A stretch of DNA of 19,229 nt. Origin: Bacteroidia bacterium. GTDB lineage: Bacteria > Bacteroidota > Bacteroidia > Cytophagales > Cyclobacteriaceae. Made by a program: the position numbers and the translations under genes. The stretch lies in the NCBI GenBank assembly GCA_025356795.1, contig JANXRR010000348.1, positions 1 to 19,229 of the forward strand, read 5' to 3'. Within the stretch, counting starts at the first letter, position 1; the number at the start of each line of letters is the position of its first letter. Of this stretch, positions 1-7,873 are shown piece after piece. Below the pieces are notes generated by a model that saw nothing but the letters and a program-made list of their open reading frames with translations, did no database searches and was not told the DNA's origin.

Positions 1-298
1 GAAGAAAGATGTTCATGTACTTACTGCTTGCCCGGGTTTTACTGCCTCTAATATTCGTAAAAGATCGTTGACAAAAGATGGCTCTTCCCAAGGCGAATCG
101 CCACGCAATGAAGAAAAAATGATGAGCGCAGAGGAATGCGCTTCGCACATTTATAAAGCAACTATCAAAAGAAAATCTCAATTGATACTAACTACCCAAG
201 GAAAGTTAGTAGTGTTCTTAAACAAATGGTTGCCTCGTTTAGCCGATAAGATTGTCTACAATGTAATGGCGAAGGAAACAAATGCACCCATTAAGTAA
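1..298 (+). CDS. Short-chain dehydrogenase/reductase (SDR), C-terminal part
   Basis: This is the tail of a gene that begins before the window; the open frame enters at base 2 and ends with TAA at 296-298. About 98 codons are visible. The residues CPGF near the start match the Pro-Gly turn that follows the last core strand of SDR enzymes. The following stretch (IRKRSL, then SPRNEEKMMS, then LNKWLP and MAKE) resembles the C-terminal substrate-cap region of Bacteroidota SDRs of the DHRS7-like type. The Rossmann nucleotide-binding motif and the YxxxK active site would lie upstream and cannot be seen, so the substrate and cofactor are unknown. The gene is convergent with the DUF3857 gene on the other strand, with a single base between the two stop codons. 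A start should not be placed inside this fragment. Confidence 0.8.
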   Translation, partial: KKDVHVLTACPGFTASNIRKRSLTKDGSSQGESPRNEEKMMSAEECASHIYKATIKRKSQLILTTQGKLVVFLNKWLPRLADKIVYNVMAKETNAPIK

Positions 299-299
299 A

Positions 300-2210
300 T
301 CAGGTTTTGTTTAAGAACACGAGTTTGGTGTTATCGGCCTTACTTACATTTTTGTAAAAGTCAACAAGCTCATTGTATGTTTCTTTGGGGAATCGCCCCT
401 TCCAAACCTTCATTCTACGTATATAGGTTATTTTACCAGCATCAAACTTAAAACTGGCTTCGTACTCGCCAAACTTTGAATTGATTTTTATTGGCTCTGG
501 CAAAAATTCTGGATAAAGATTTTCGGGGATGGCAAATTTTATGGTGTCCAAATCAAGATAGTTAAGGTTGCGCACTACATCTGTTTTTCTTTCGGCTATT
601 CTTTCTGGTATGCCAGTAATACGGTTCATTAGATTAGGAACAACAAAAATCCGCTTACCACTTACTGTTGCATATCGATTTAACGTCAAATCAAGACTAA
701 CAATGACCGAAGGGATTTTATCCTTCTTCTCAACCATTAAAAATGAATTGATATTAAAGTTTGGGATTTCTGTGTTGTCTTGAATCCATTTCTTTTGCTC
801 GTCTGATTGATCCGCTAACGCTCCTCTCAATCCACTGTTTTCATATTGAATACCCTTATTGGTTGTTTTAATTTTTGCCTTCGCATTCCCAGTTATATCT
901 AAATTTACTTCTGCCGACCTAGACTGAAGGTTTTGTTCTGGTGAATAGTTTATGGTTCTAACCAATTTACCACCATCCTCCGTTATTAAGAAAGCATATC
1001 GATCTTCGGTGAACGAACCCTGATAGCCAAACGGATTTGACTGACTCGTACATTCCAACCAAAGAGTATCTCTTCCATTGGGCACCGATACAATTACATG
1101 GTTAAATTGATGGCTCGGAAAATTCGTTCGAACCTGACCCTCTCCTCTGCCAGCTTGAATAACACTATAGTAACTCTTCACACCTACTTCCTTAAGCATG
1201 GCAATCGTGTAATTCGACAATGCTTTACAGTCACCATACCCCGTTTGATCCACCAAAGAAGCTGGGAATGGCTGAAGGCCACCTATGCCAAGTTGAATGC
1301 TTACGTATCTTGTTTTGCTTTGCAAATATTCATAAATAGCTTTTGCCTTCTGTTCATTCGTTGTTAACCCCTTTACCAACTCTTTTACTTTTAGTTTTGT
1401 TGCCTCCGATAAATCGTCTCGTCCTTTATTCAACAAGGCATTCCACTGTCCATATGTCTTCCAAGAGGTCATGTCACCTTCATATCCTTCGTATTCAAAT
1501 TTACTTGGTGCTGCTATTATCTGAGGGATTATTTCCTCTTCAAGAGGGCCGTGAGCCTCAAACTTGATTGGTTTTATGTTTGCAAAAGTCCATGTCACTG
1601 ACTGAAATCCATCCGCTTGCCTTTCAACCAAAGGAGTATTCTCTATATTGAGCAACTGATAGCTTGGTTTTAAATCCGGTGGATAAATTAACTGATAGGT
1701 TGCATGTTGAGTTGATTTCTTTTCACCTCCAAAGTAAGAACCTGGTATTGAGTAAAGGTATTTCAGTTCTAATTCATATTCAAATTCTACTGTGTATGGA
1801 TACGTTGCCTGAGTTAGGTTTGCCACCTTTAGCCGATGGTCACTATAAAGGCTAAAGCCATCAAAAGCAGCTTGATCATATATATCACTGTTTTTCAATT
1901 TTTTTATTTGTTTCCCTGTAGCATCATAAACATACCCGTTAAAATCTATCACTTTTGTTAGTTTATTATAACCAACAACGTGGCTAGCGTATCTGTTTCC
2001 ATTTTCATTTAATATCGTTACTACATAGTGTACATAGTGAGTTGCTTTACTTTTTGTGAGAATTTTAAAGCGCATGTGGTCTTCTCTAATTACTGCATCT
2101 ACATTATCCTTTAATTCAGCTGGTATTTCACTCACAGGGTATTTAAGATCACCTGCAAAAACCAAATTTGCAATTAATAGAAATATGAGTATTAATTTGT
2201 TTGCATTCAT
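300..2210 (-). CDS. DUF3857 and transglutaminase-like domain secreted protein (Cys-His site intact)
   Basis: The 636-residue product starts with a clear signal peptide (residues 1 to about 19, hydrophobic core LILIFLLIANLVFA), so it is exported to the periplasm or outer face. An N-terminal all-beta DUF3857 region (roughly 45-215) is followed by a transglutaminase-like core (roughly 265-390). Putative catalytic Cys328 lies in GYGDCKAL and His371 in FNHVIV; the third position falls in LWLECTSQ, with Glu386 (or Asp381) where Asp is usual in the superfamily. A C-terminal beta region of about 240 residues follows. Bacteroidota carry many such proteins; their substrates are not established, and a cysteine-protease-like or amide-processing role is only inferred from the fold. 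Its ATG lies 2 bases after the stop of the preceding frameshifted paralogue, so the two are probably cotranscribed. Confidence 0.9.
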   Translation of the reverse strand: MNANKLILIFLLIANLVFAGDLKYPVSEIPAELKDNVDAVIREDHMRFKILTKSKATHYVHYVVTILNENGNRYASHVVGYNKLTKVIDFNGYVYDATGKQIKKLKNSDIYDQAAFDGFSLYSDHRLKVANLTQATYPYTVEFEYELELKYLYSIPGSYFGGEKKSTQHATYQLIYPPDLKPSYQLLNIENTPLVERQADGFQSVTWTFANIKPIKFEAHGPLEEEIIPQIIAAPSKFEYEGYEGDMTSWKTYGQWNALLNKGRDDLSEATKLKVKELVKGLTTNEQKAKAIYEYLQSKTRYVSIQLGIGGLQPFPASLVDQTGYGDCKALSNYTIAMLKEVGVKSYYSVIQAGRGEGQVRTNFPSHQFNHVIVSVPNGRDTLWLECTSQSNPFGYQGSFTEDRYAFLITEDGGKLVRTINYSPEQNLQSRSAEVNLDITGNAKAKIKTTNKGIQYENSGLRGALADQSDEQKKWIQDNTEIPNFNINSFLMVEKKDKIPSVIVSLDLTLNRYATVSGKRIFVVPNLMNRITGIPERIAERKTDVVRNLNYLDLDTIKFAIPENLYPEFLPEPIKINSKFGEYEASFKFDAGKITYIRRMKVWKGRFPKETYNELVDFYKNVSKADNTKLVFLNKT

Positions 2211-2212
2211 AA

Positions 2213-2518
2213 TTATTGTTTTTTCTTTAGCACAATTTGTTCTGCCTGTTTGGCAATTACTTGATTATACAATTCTTTTAAATATGGATATTCTGTTTGG
2301 ATAAATAGATTCTTATTGATTTGAAGATTGCTAACCACATTTATAATATTCCCTTGTTGAGTCAGACCGTACCTATATAGGCCTGCGTTTCCGGGAAGTG
2401 CCAACAATTTTGGTTGTGGAAGCTCGTCAACAATAAATCCTTCTGGGATCGTGATCTTGCATAAATACATCCTTTCCTGCATGCTTCCAAAATCTACCGG
2501 GTAAATACGGTTGTCTAC
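2213..2518 (-). pseudogene. Displaced C-terminal part of the upstream DUF3857 gene
   Basis: Reading the minus strand from base 2518 in the frame displaced by one base gives VDNRIYPVDF, then ITIPEGFIVDELP, LALPGN, and near the end EYPYLKELYNQ and EQIVLKK, closing with TAA 2213-2215. This is the typical C-terminus of Bacteroidota DUF3857 proteins and joins directly to the SENPFK that ends the 544-codon frame. One additional A in the AAG codon (AAAG in place of AAG at 2518-2520) would restore NPFKVDNRIYPVDF and a protein of about 645 residues. The fragment has an internal ATG at 2482, but nothing suggests independent expression. A sequencing or assembly error, a real inactivating mutation and recoding are all possible; a strong slippery heptamer is absent. 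Confidence 0.85.
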
Positions 2519-4149
2519 TTGAATGGATTTTCTGATAGTTGAGATGTAACAATGGGGTTGATATAAATCATATCTCCAGCTGTTGAAGCATGTTCTGAGA
2601 TACTTAATTCATGAATTTCCTTTACTGGTTTCTCCAATTCCTTTAAATCGGAAAATTCTGTTTTCTGAAAACCCCATGTTTTACTGGCAACAAAGTCCTT
2701 AATATACGTTTCTTCACCCTTTGCCTTATATTTTTCACGCATTTCAAAAGCATCATAACCGTCACGCACGTATGTTAATTTACCTTTCAGTTCACCATTT
2801 TCGTCTAACACAAAATCGCCACTGACAATTGTTTTTGATTTTGCTTTGCTTGTTACTTCCATCCAACCTGTGTTAATTTTAGAGATCACCAAGCCTTCTC
2901 CATTTAAGCATCGCTCTGGCAAAACGGTATAAGGCAAGTTTTTTTCGGTAGCATCTAGCAATAAGTTCTTATCACTCAATCTTACCAAACACAAAACATA
3001 GTTAAATTGCCTTTCCATGGGATATGGTTTGCGGATAAAGCCATGATCTCTGGTACTTATTAGAAGCATATCCACATTTAAACCCGCCTTATCTAACATA
3101 GAAGCAAGAAGTAAATTAATATCTCCGGATGTTCCTTTTTTCTTTTCTATGATTTTCTTCAAATCTCCGGCTGTATAGTCCTTATCGCCATCCCATTCAA
3201 TATTATCTTTTACATAGGAGTGGATAATCTTTATTTTCTGTATGGGTTCCGTAACACCTGTGGTTAGTTCTTCTACTTTGCTTTTCAAAAAATTAGACTT
3301 TTCGATCACCTTTCCAAAATTGTCGCTTTCATTCAAATTTTTGCTCAACGTTTCCCAAGAGCCCATATAGTCCTTATCAATACCTCCCACCCTATAAGAT
3401 GCAAGCGCAAAGTTTATTCGTGAAATATAGTCGTCTTCATTGGTCATGTACGGTTCTGCTTTAAAAGCAGGTACATCTTTGGCCGTCCAGTGATGGGCAT
3501 TAGTATTCATTCCTGACGTAAATTGATTGCTCATTTCGTAGGCAGCTGAAATATATCCTTGCGTATACCTTTCATATCGTAGGTCTTCCGGCATTATTGC
3601 CCAATATTCACTTAATCGTGTAGGTATTGTGCTTTGAAATTTCCAATTGGGGAAGCTGGTATAAAATTCCGAATTAATGGTATAACTTATCTCAATAACA
3701 GAACCTTCTTTTACATTTGGTAATGTAAACTTCATCTTGTTAGTATTTCGGTTGAATTTTTCCTTGAAAATACTTTCTTTACCAATGGGGGTTTCTATTA
3801 TTGTACCATTCTCCAAATTGTAGGTTACTGCCTTTAGCTTAGAAACACTTTCCTCTGTAGTCCCTACTTGATACAAGTTGATTGAAAAATCAGCCCAAGA
3901 AAGTCCTTCCTTTTTTAAAATCTTTATTCTTTTATGCCTTTCGTATGTCATAACATAATTGTCAGTCCGCTCTTGAATATATGCCTTTCCATAATCAACA
4001 AGAACAACTGCTTCAGCGGAGGAATCTAAAGGAAAGACTTTCATTTTCATGTCCTCCATCGGAATTTCTCCAAATTTCACTGGCGATTTTTGAGCGTAGG
4101 AAATGATTATACTTAGAAAAAAAAGAAAAAATGCTAGCACTATTTTCAT
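2515..4149 (-). CDS. DUF3857 / degenerate transglutaminase-like secreted protein, frameshift-truncated
   Basis: The 544 codons encode a signal peptide (1 to about 20, ending SYAQ), a DUF3857 region (about 45-225) and a transglutaminase-like core (about 290-415). The core is catalytically degenerate. The position matching Cys of the neighbouring paralogue is Ile344 (GTSGDINLLL against GYGDCKAL), and the His position is Tyr384 (FNYV against FNHV); Asp399 in LLLDAT remains. A GxxxDIN group lacking Cys is, to my knowledge, common among Bacteroidota DUF3857 proteins, so this is probably a pseudoenzyme or binding protein. The frame ends after SENPFK at TAG 2515-2517. In full-length relatives NPFK is followed by about 100 more residues, and these are present here in another frame (2213-2518). 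The gene is divergent from radA across 134 bases. Confidence 0.82.
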   Translation of the reverse strand: MKIVLAFFLFFLSIIISYAQKSPVKFGEIPMEDMKMKVFPLDSSAEAVVLVDYGKAYIQERTDNYVMTYERHKRIKILKKEGLSWADFSINLYQVGTTEESVSKLKAVTYNLENGTIIETPIGKESIFKEKFNRNTNKMKFTLPNVKEGSVIEISYTINSEFYTSFPNWKFQSTIPTRLSEYWAIMPEDLRYERYTQGYISAAYEMSNQFTSGMNTNAHHWTAKDVPAFKAEPYMTNEDDYISRINFALASYRVGGIDKDYMGSWETLSKNLNESDNFGKVIEKSNFLKSKVEELTTGVTEPIQKIKIIHSYVKDNIEWDGDKDYTAGDLKKIIEKKKGTSGDINLLLASMLDKAGLNVDMLLISTRDHGFIRKPYPMERQFNYVLCLVRLSDKNLLLDATEKNLPYTVLPERCLNGEGLVISKINTGWMEVTSKAKSKTIVSGDFVLDENGELKGKLTYVRDGYDAFEMREKYKAKGEETYIKDFVASKTWGFQKTEFSDLKELEKPVKEIHELSISEHASTAGDMIYINPIVTSQLSENPFK

Positions 4150-4268
4150 AGCTGTGTTTTATAGTTTTATTAAAAATACTCCTTTTTTGTAAAAGAACAT
4201 ATAGCAGTGATCTTTTTTTGCATAAGTGCCTTAGATTAAGTAGGTGAGATAAGCATCTTTCAAATTGG

Positions 4269-4276
4269 TACATTTG
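4269..4276 (+). promoter_or_regulatory. -7 promoter box for radA
   Basis: TACATTTG is an exact match to the Bacteroidota -7 consensus TAnnTTTG. Its last base is 7 bases before the radA ATG, so the transcript would begin at or just before the start codon. I found no convincing -33 element at the usual spacing. Confidence 0.5.
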
Positions 4277-4283
4277 CCATGTT

Positions 4284-5666
4284 ATGGCCAAATTAAAATC
4301 TCTCTTTTTCTGCCAATCGTGCGGATATGAATCTGCAAAATGGATTGGCAAATGCCCATCGTGCAATGCTTGGAATACCTTTGTAGAAGAAACGGTAGTC
4401 AAAGATGAAGCCAACAAAAATGAATGGCGTCAAGAATCTACCAAAAACCGACAACCCAAACCCAAAACATTTTCTCAAATTGAGCCTACTGATGAAATCC
4501 GAATTGTAACTTCTGATCAAGAACTTAATCGTGTGTTAGGTGGCGGCATTGTGCCAGGATCATTAATATTAATTGGTGGCGAACCAGGCATTGGAAAGTC
4601 AACATTGATGTTACAAATTGGATTGGCACTAACTAATTATAGAGTGCTGTATGTTTCTGGTGAAGAAAGCGAACAACAACTAAAAATGCGAGCTGAGCGA
4701 TTAGGCCTTTCAAAGTCAGCACCCGAAAATTTTTATACGCTCACAGAAACTAACACCAAAAACATCTTTCTCTCCATTGAATCACTTGATCCTGATTTGG
4801 TTGTTGTAGATTCTATTCAAACGCTACACTCCCATTTAATAGAATCTGCAGCAGGTAGTATTTCTCAAGTGCGGCAGTGTGCTGCTGAGTTAATAAAGTA
4901 CGCAAAAGAAACGGACACACCTGTTTTTCTAGTGGGGCATATTACCAAAGATGGAATGTTGGCTGGTCCGAAAGTATTAGAACACATGGTAGACACTGTG
5001 TTGCAATTTGAAGGCGACCGGCACTTAACTTATAGGATATTACGCACTACAAAAAATCGGTTTGGATCAACTTCAGAAATAGGCATTTACGAAATGCTTG
5101 GTTCTGGCTTGCGTGAAGTTTCCAATCCATCAGAAATATTGATTTCGCAGAAAGATGGAAATATAAGCGGCATCACCATTGGTGCCACATTAGAAGGCAA
5201 CCGGCCTTTGTTGATAGAGATACAATCCTTGGTAAGCCCAGCATCCTATGGAACTCCACAACGCACTCCCACAGGCTTTGATCAAAAGCGATTGAATATG
5301 TTGTTGGCGGTGCTCGAAAAGCGCTGTGGCTTTCGCATGGGCACACAAGATGTTTTTTTGAATATGGCCGGGGGGATAACCGTTGAAGATCCTGCGATAG
5401 ACTTAGCCATTTGCATTTCCATTATTTCATCGATGGAAGAAGTTCCCGTTTCCGATAAGATTTGTTTTGCGGCAGAAATAGGTTTAGGTGGTGAGCTCCG
5501 CGCTGTTAATAGAATTGAACAACGCATTTCCGAAGCTGAAAAACTGGGGTTTGGAGAAATTTACATTTCAAAGTTTAGCCACAAAGCTCTTGATTTAGCC
5601 AAGACAAAAATCGAAGTAAAATCTTTTGGTAAATTGAGTGAAGTTTTTCAATCGCTACTTAAATAA
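4284..5666 (+). CDS. radA: DNA repair protein RadA (Sms)
   Basis: The 460-residue protein has the full RadA architecture and usual length. A zinc finger is formed by Cys10, Cys13, Cys24 and Cys27 (CQSC and CPSC). A RecA-like ATPase core follows, with Walker A GGEPGIGKST at 98-107, Walker B LVVVDS at 172-177 and the RadA signature KNRFG at 257-261. A C-terminal Lon-protease-like domain (about 285-455, ending in FAAEIGLGGELR and the downstream helices) has no proteolytic role in this family. Known RadA is a branched-DNA helicase that extends D-loops and processes recombination intermediates. The ATG at 4284 is supported because MAKLKSLFFC is the typical N-terminus. It is transcribed divergently from the DUF3857 pair and convergently with the PLP enzyme. 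Confidence 0.97.
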   Translation: MAKLKSLFFCQSCGYESAKWIGKCPSCNAWNTFVEETVVKDEANKNEWRQESTKNRQPKPKTFSQIEPTDEIRIVTSDQELNRVLGGGIVPGSLILIGGEPGIGKSTLMLQIGLALTNYRVLYVSGEESEQQLKMRAERLGLSKSAPENFYTLTETNTKNIFLSIESLDPDLVVVDSIQTLHSHLIESAAGSISQVRQCAAELIKYAKETDTPVFLVGHITKDGMLAGPKVLEHMVDTVLQFEGDRHLTYRILRTTKNRFGSTSEIGIYEMLGSGLREVSNPSEILISQKDGNISGITIGATLEGNRPLLIEIQSLVSPASYGTPQRTPTGFDQKRLNMLLAVLEKRCGFRMGTQDVFLNMAGGITVEDPAIDLAICISIISSMEEVPVSDKICFAAEIGLGGELRAVNRIEQRISEAEKLGFGEIYISKFSHKALDLAKTKIEVKSFGKLSEVFQSLLK

Positions 5667-5674
5667 CTTAAACT

Positions 5675-5689
5675 ACCTAGTGTGTAGGT
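5675..5689. terminator. Weak hairpin between convergent radA and the PLP-enzyme gene
   Basis: ACCTA (5675-5679) and TAGGT (5685-5689) form a 5-bp inverted repeat with a 5-base loop, plus a possible flanking U-G pair. It sits 9 bases after the radA stop in the 51-base convergent gap. There is no good U-tract on either side, so termination is only suggested by position. Confidence 0.25.
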
Positions 5690-5717
5690 GTTTAGTAAGG
5701 AAAATCACTTTTTTTGG

Positions 5718-6614
5718 CTAATCAATGAGCGTATTTCCCTGCAGCCCTCCTGTATGAATAGCAAGCACAATTGAGCCTTTCTCAAAATACCCCTTGTTAA
5801 TCAAATCAAAAATACCGCTCATCATCTTAGCGGTATAAACTTGGTCAAGGGGAATTTTATGCAAGGCTTCAAATGATTTTTTAAAAACCAAAAGCTCAGA
5901 AGGCGCCTTGGCATATCCCCCAAAGTGATAGTCAGTTATAATCTGCCAAGTATAAAATTCATCATCTGAATGGCATTTTAAGTGAGTTTTTACATCCTCG
6001 GCTAAAAATCCTCCATCCTTTAAAACAGAAAAGCCAATTACTTTTTTTGAGCTTCCTACACCTGCAATAACGCCAGCCATACTGGTGCCAGTGCCAACTG
6101 GCAAACACACATAATCAAATAGAGTTTCTCTTACTAATAGCTCACCAAATTCAACACATCCCTGCACTGCCAATGCGTTTGAGCCTCCTTCAGGTATTAA
6201 ATAAAATTCTCCAAATCTGACATGAAGGCTTTCAATAAATTCCAACTGCGTTTTCTTCCTATACTCTTCCCTTGAAACAAAATGCAAGTCCATACCCAAT
6301 GATTTTGCAAAGTCCAGGGTTTGATTAAGGGGACTCATTTCTTCACCTCTAATAATGCCTATGCTTTCAAAACCATGTTCATTGGCTGCGGCAGCAGTTG
6401 CATAAATATGATTAGAAAAAGCTCCTCCAAAAGTGAGAAGTCGAGAATGGCCAAGCTTCATTGCCTCCTCCAAATTGTATTTCAACTTCCACCATTTATT
6501 GCCCGAAACATGTGGGTGGTTTAAATCTTCTCGTTTTAGAAGAAGTCTCAGCCCCTGGGAATGAAGTAATTCATGGTTGATTTCCTGAATAGGGGTAGAG
6601 TTGTATTCTGGCAT
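5718..6614 (-). CDS. 1-aminocyclopropane-1-carboxylate deaminase / D-cysteine desulfhydrase family PLP enzyme
   Basis: The 298-residue product is a fold-type II pyridoxal-phosphate enzyme. Visible motifs are SGNKWWKLKYN with the presumed Schiff-base Lys40, GGAFSNH (63-69) for substrate carboxylate binding, the phosphate-binding loop VGTGTSMAG (173-181) and the C-terminal IHTGG (286-290). These are the hallmarks of the ACC deaminase/D-cysteine desulfhydrase family. Sequence alone does not distinguish ACC deamination from D-cysteine or other D-amino acid breakdown, and many Bacteroidota members are uncharacterised. At 298 residues it is somewhat shorter than the characterised ACC deaminases and desulfhydrases (about 330), mainly from a short N-terminus. 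It is a single gene convergent with radA and divergent from the radical SAM gene; a near-match to the -7 box (TAATCTTTG, one extra base, 6630-6622) lies just upstream. Confidence 0.88.
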   Translation of the reverse strand: MPEYNSTPIQEINHELLHSQGLRLLLKREDLNHPHVSGNKWWKLKYNLEEAMKLGHSRLLTFGGAFSNHIYATAAAANEHGFESIGIIRGEEMSPLNQTLDFAKSLGMDLHFVSREEYRKKTQLEFIESLHVRFGEFYLIPEGGSNALAVQGCVEFGELLVRETLFDYVCLPVGTGTSMAGVIAGVGSSKKVIGFSVLKDGGFLAEDVKTHLKCHSDDEFYTWQIITDYHFGGYAKAPSELLVFKKSFEALHKIPLDQVYTAKMMSGIFDLINKGYFEKGSIVLAIHTGGLQGNTLID

Positions 6615-6690
6615 TTTGATTCAAAGATTAATCTTTCATGGATGATTTAATAATTATTAGCAATACTAAATATTTTAGCATATTTGCCTT

Positions 6691-7743
6691 ATGGACGAAG
6701 GGTATTTTAAAGGCAGGGGCGCTCAAATTAAAAGTTTCAATAAGTTTTTGAAGGCACACTATGTAGAAGAGCACATTGAAGGGCTTGACGAATCATTATT
6801 GGAAAGTCCTTCCACCCAAATTTTTTATGAAAACCCAAAAAAGATTGTCAACAAAGTAGATAGTCCGGATCTGGGCTTTGGTTATTCCATGAATCCTTAT
6901 CAAGGCTGCGAACATGGCTGTATTTATTGTTATGCGCGCAACACACACGAATATTATGGCTTTAGTGCTGGCCTTGACTTCGAAAGTAAAATAATCGTAA
7001 AACAAAATGCACCTCAGCTGTTGGAGCAGCAGTTGCTTAACAAAAACTGGAACGCTGTACCCATCATGCTAAGTGGCAACACCGATTGCTATCAACCGCT
7101 TGAACGGAAGCTGCAAATTACCCGCAGGTTATTGAAAATATTAGTTCAATACCGTCATCCGGTGAGCATCATTTCTAAAAACAATTTAATTACTCGTGAT
7201 CTTGATTTGCTGAAAGATTTGGCAGCCGATAACCTTGTGCATGTAATGATCTCTATCACCACGTTGGATGAAGATCTTCGCAGAAAACTAGAACCGCGCA
7301 CCACCACTTCCATCAAACGATTAAAAACAGTAGAGGCTTTAGCAAAAGAAAATATACCTGTGGGCATAATGAATGCGCCTATCATTCCCGGATTAAATCA
7401 TCATGAAATACATGCCATATTAAAAGCGGCAGCTGATCATGGCGCATTAACGGCAGGCATGACTATCGTAAGGCTCAATGGCTCTATAGCGACAATTTTT
7501 GAAGATTGGTTGCGAAAGAATTTTCCTGATAGGTTTGATAAAGTATGGAATCAAATCTGCTCCATGCATGGCGGAAGCGTAAACGATTCGGAGTTTGGGA
7601 GGCGAATGAAAGGAGAGGGTAATGTTGCCGAGGCTATTCATCAACTGTTTAGGTCGTGTAAAAAGAAATATTTTTCAGATCGAAAAATGCCTCCCTTCGA
7701 CTTAACAAAATTTAGAAAGGGAGGATCCTATTCCTTGTTTTAA
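6691..7743 (+). CDS. PA0069/Rv2578c-family radical SAM protein (SplB-related)
   Basis: The 350-residue protein has the radical SAM cluster motif with Cys73, Cys77 and Cys80 (GCEHGCIYCYA), which binds the 4Fe-4S cluster that cleaves S-adenosylmethionine. SGNTDCYQPLE (128-138), the run ITTLDEDLRRKLEPRT and NAPIIPGLN are typical of the group annotated as PA0069 family or Rv2578c, which is distantly related to spore photoproduct lyase. The reaction of this group is not established; a nucleic-acid role is suggested only by the relationship to SplB. The start at 6691 is supported by a near-consensus -7 box (CATATTTG, 6679-6686) ending 4 bases earlier, which would give an essentially leaderless mRNA. 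The gene stands alone between the divergent PLP-enzyme gene and the metal-efflux operon. Confidence 0.9.
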   Translation: MDEGYFKGRGAQIKSFNKFLKAHYVEEHIEGLDESLLESPSTQIFYENPKKIVNKVDSPDLGFGYSMNPYQGCEHGCIYCYARNTHEYYGFSAGLDFESKIIVKQNAPQLLEQQLLNKNWNAVPIMLSGNTDCYQPLERKLQITRRLLKILVQYRHPVSIISKNNLITRDLDLLKDLAADNLVHVMISITTLDEDLRRKLEPRTTTSIKRLKTVEALAKENIPVGIMNAPIIPGLNHHEIHAILKAAADHGALTAGMTIVRLNGSIATIFEDWLRKNFPDRFDKVWNQICSMHGGSVNDSEFGRRMKGEGNVAEAIHQLFRSCKKKYFSDRKMPPFDLTKFRKGGSYSLF

Positions 7744-7840
7744 TTAAAAGGGTTATCTAGCATAACTTCATTGGCAAATTGCTATCGTAACTTAAAATCC
7801 AAAGTGCCTTTGTTTGGAGTTTTGAAATATTATTTCCGAT

Positions 7841-7870
7841 TTTGCTTACCTTTGCTTACCTTTGCTAACA
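7841..7870 (+). repeat. Tandem 10-bp repeat carrying duplicated -7 boxes
   Basis: TTTGCTTACC occurs twice in direct succession (7841-7850 and 7851-7860) and is followed by a third, degenerate copy TTTGCTAACA (7861-7870). Each junction creates TACCTTTG, an exact match to the TAnnTTTG promoter box, at 7847-7854 and 7857-7864. A TTTG at 7821-7824, 22 bases upstream of the first box, could serve as the -33 element. The array abuts the probable start of the first gene of the metal-efflux operon. Confidence 0.7.
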
Positions 7871-7873
7871 GCT

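Noticed and set aside
2213..2482. Independent 89-codon gene starting at ATG 2482
   Set aside because: Its sequence is the C-terminal end of a DUF3857 protein and connects without gap to the upstream frame; an internal Met is not evidence for a separate gene.
2515..2523. Programmed -1 ribosomal frameshift at TTC AAG TAG
   Set aside because: No X XXY YYZ heptamer, no upstream Shine-Dalgarno-like stimulator and no obvious downstream pseudoknot were seen; a lost A is simpler.
4150..4283. Riboswitch or small RNA in the 134-base divergent region before radA
   Set aside because: The region is AT-rich with poly-T runs but shows no stable paired structure or known aptamer core; only the -7 box is supportable.
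4013..4417. 134-codon minus-strand frame across the radA promoter region
   Set aside because: It overlaps the starts of two well-supported genes (DUF3857 and radA), has no recognisable domain and is a shadow frame.
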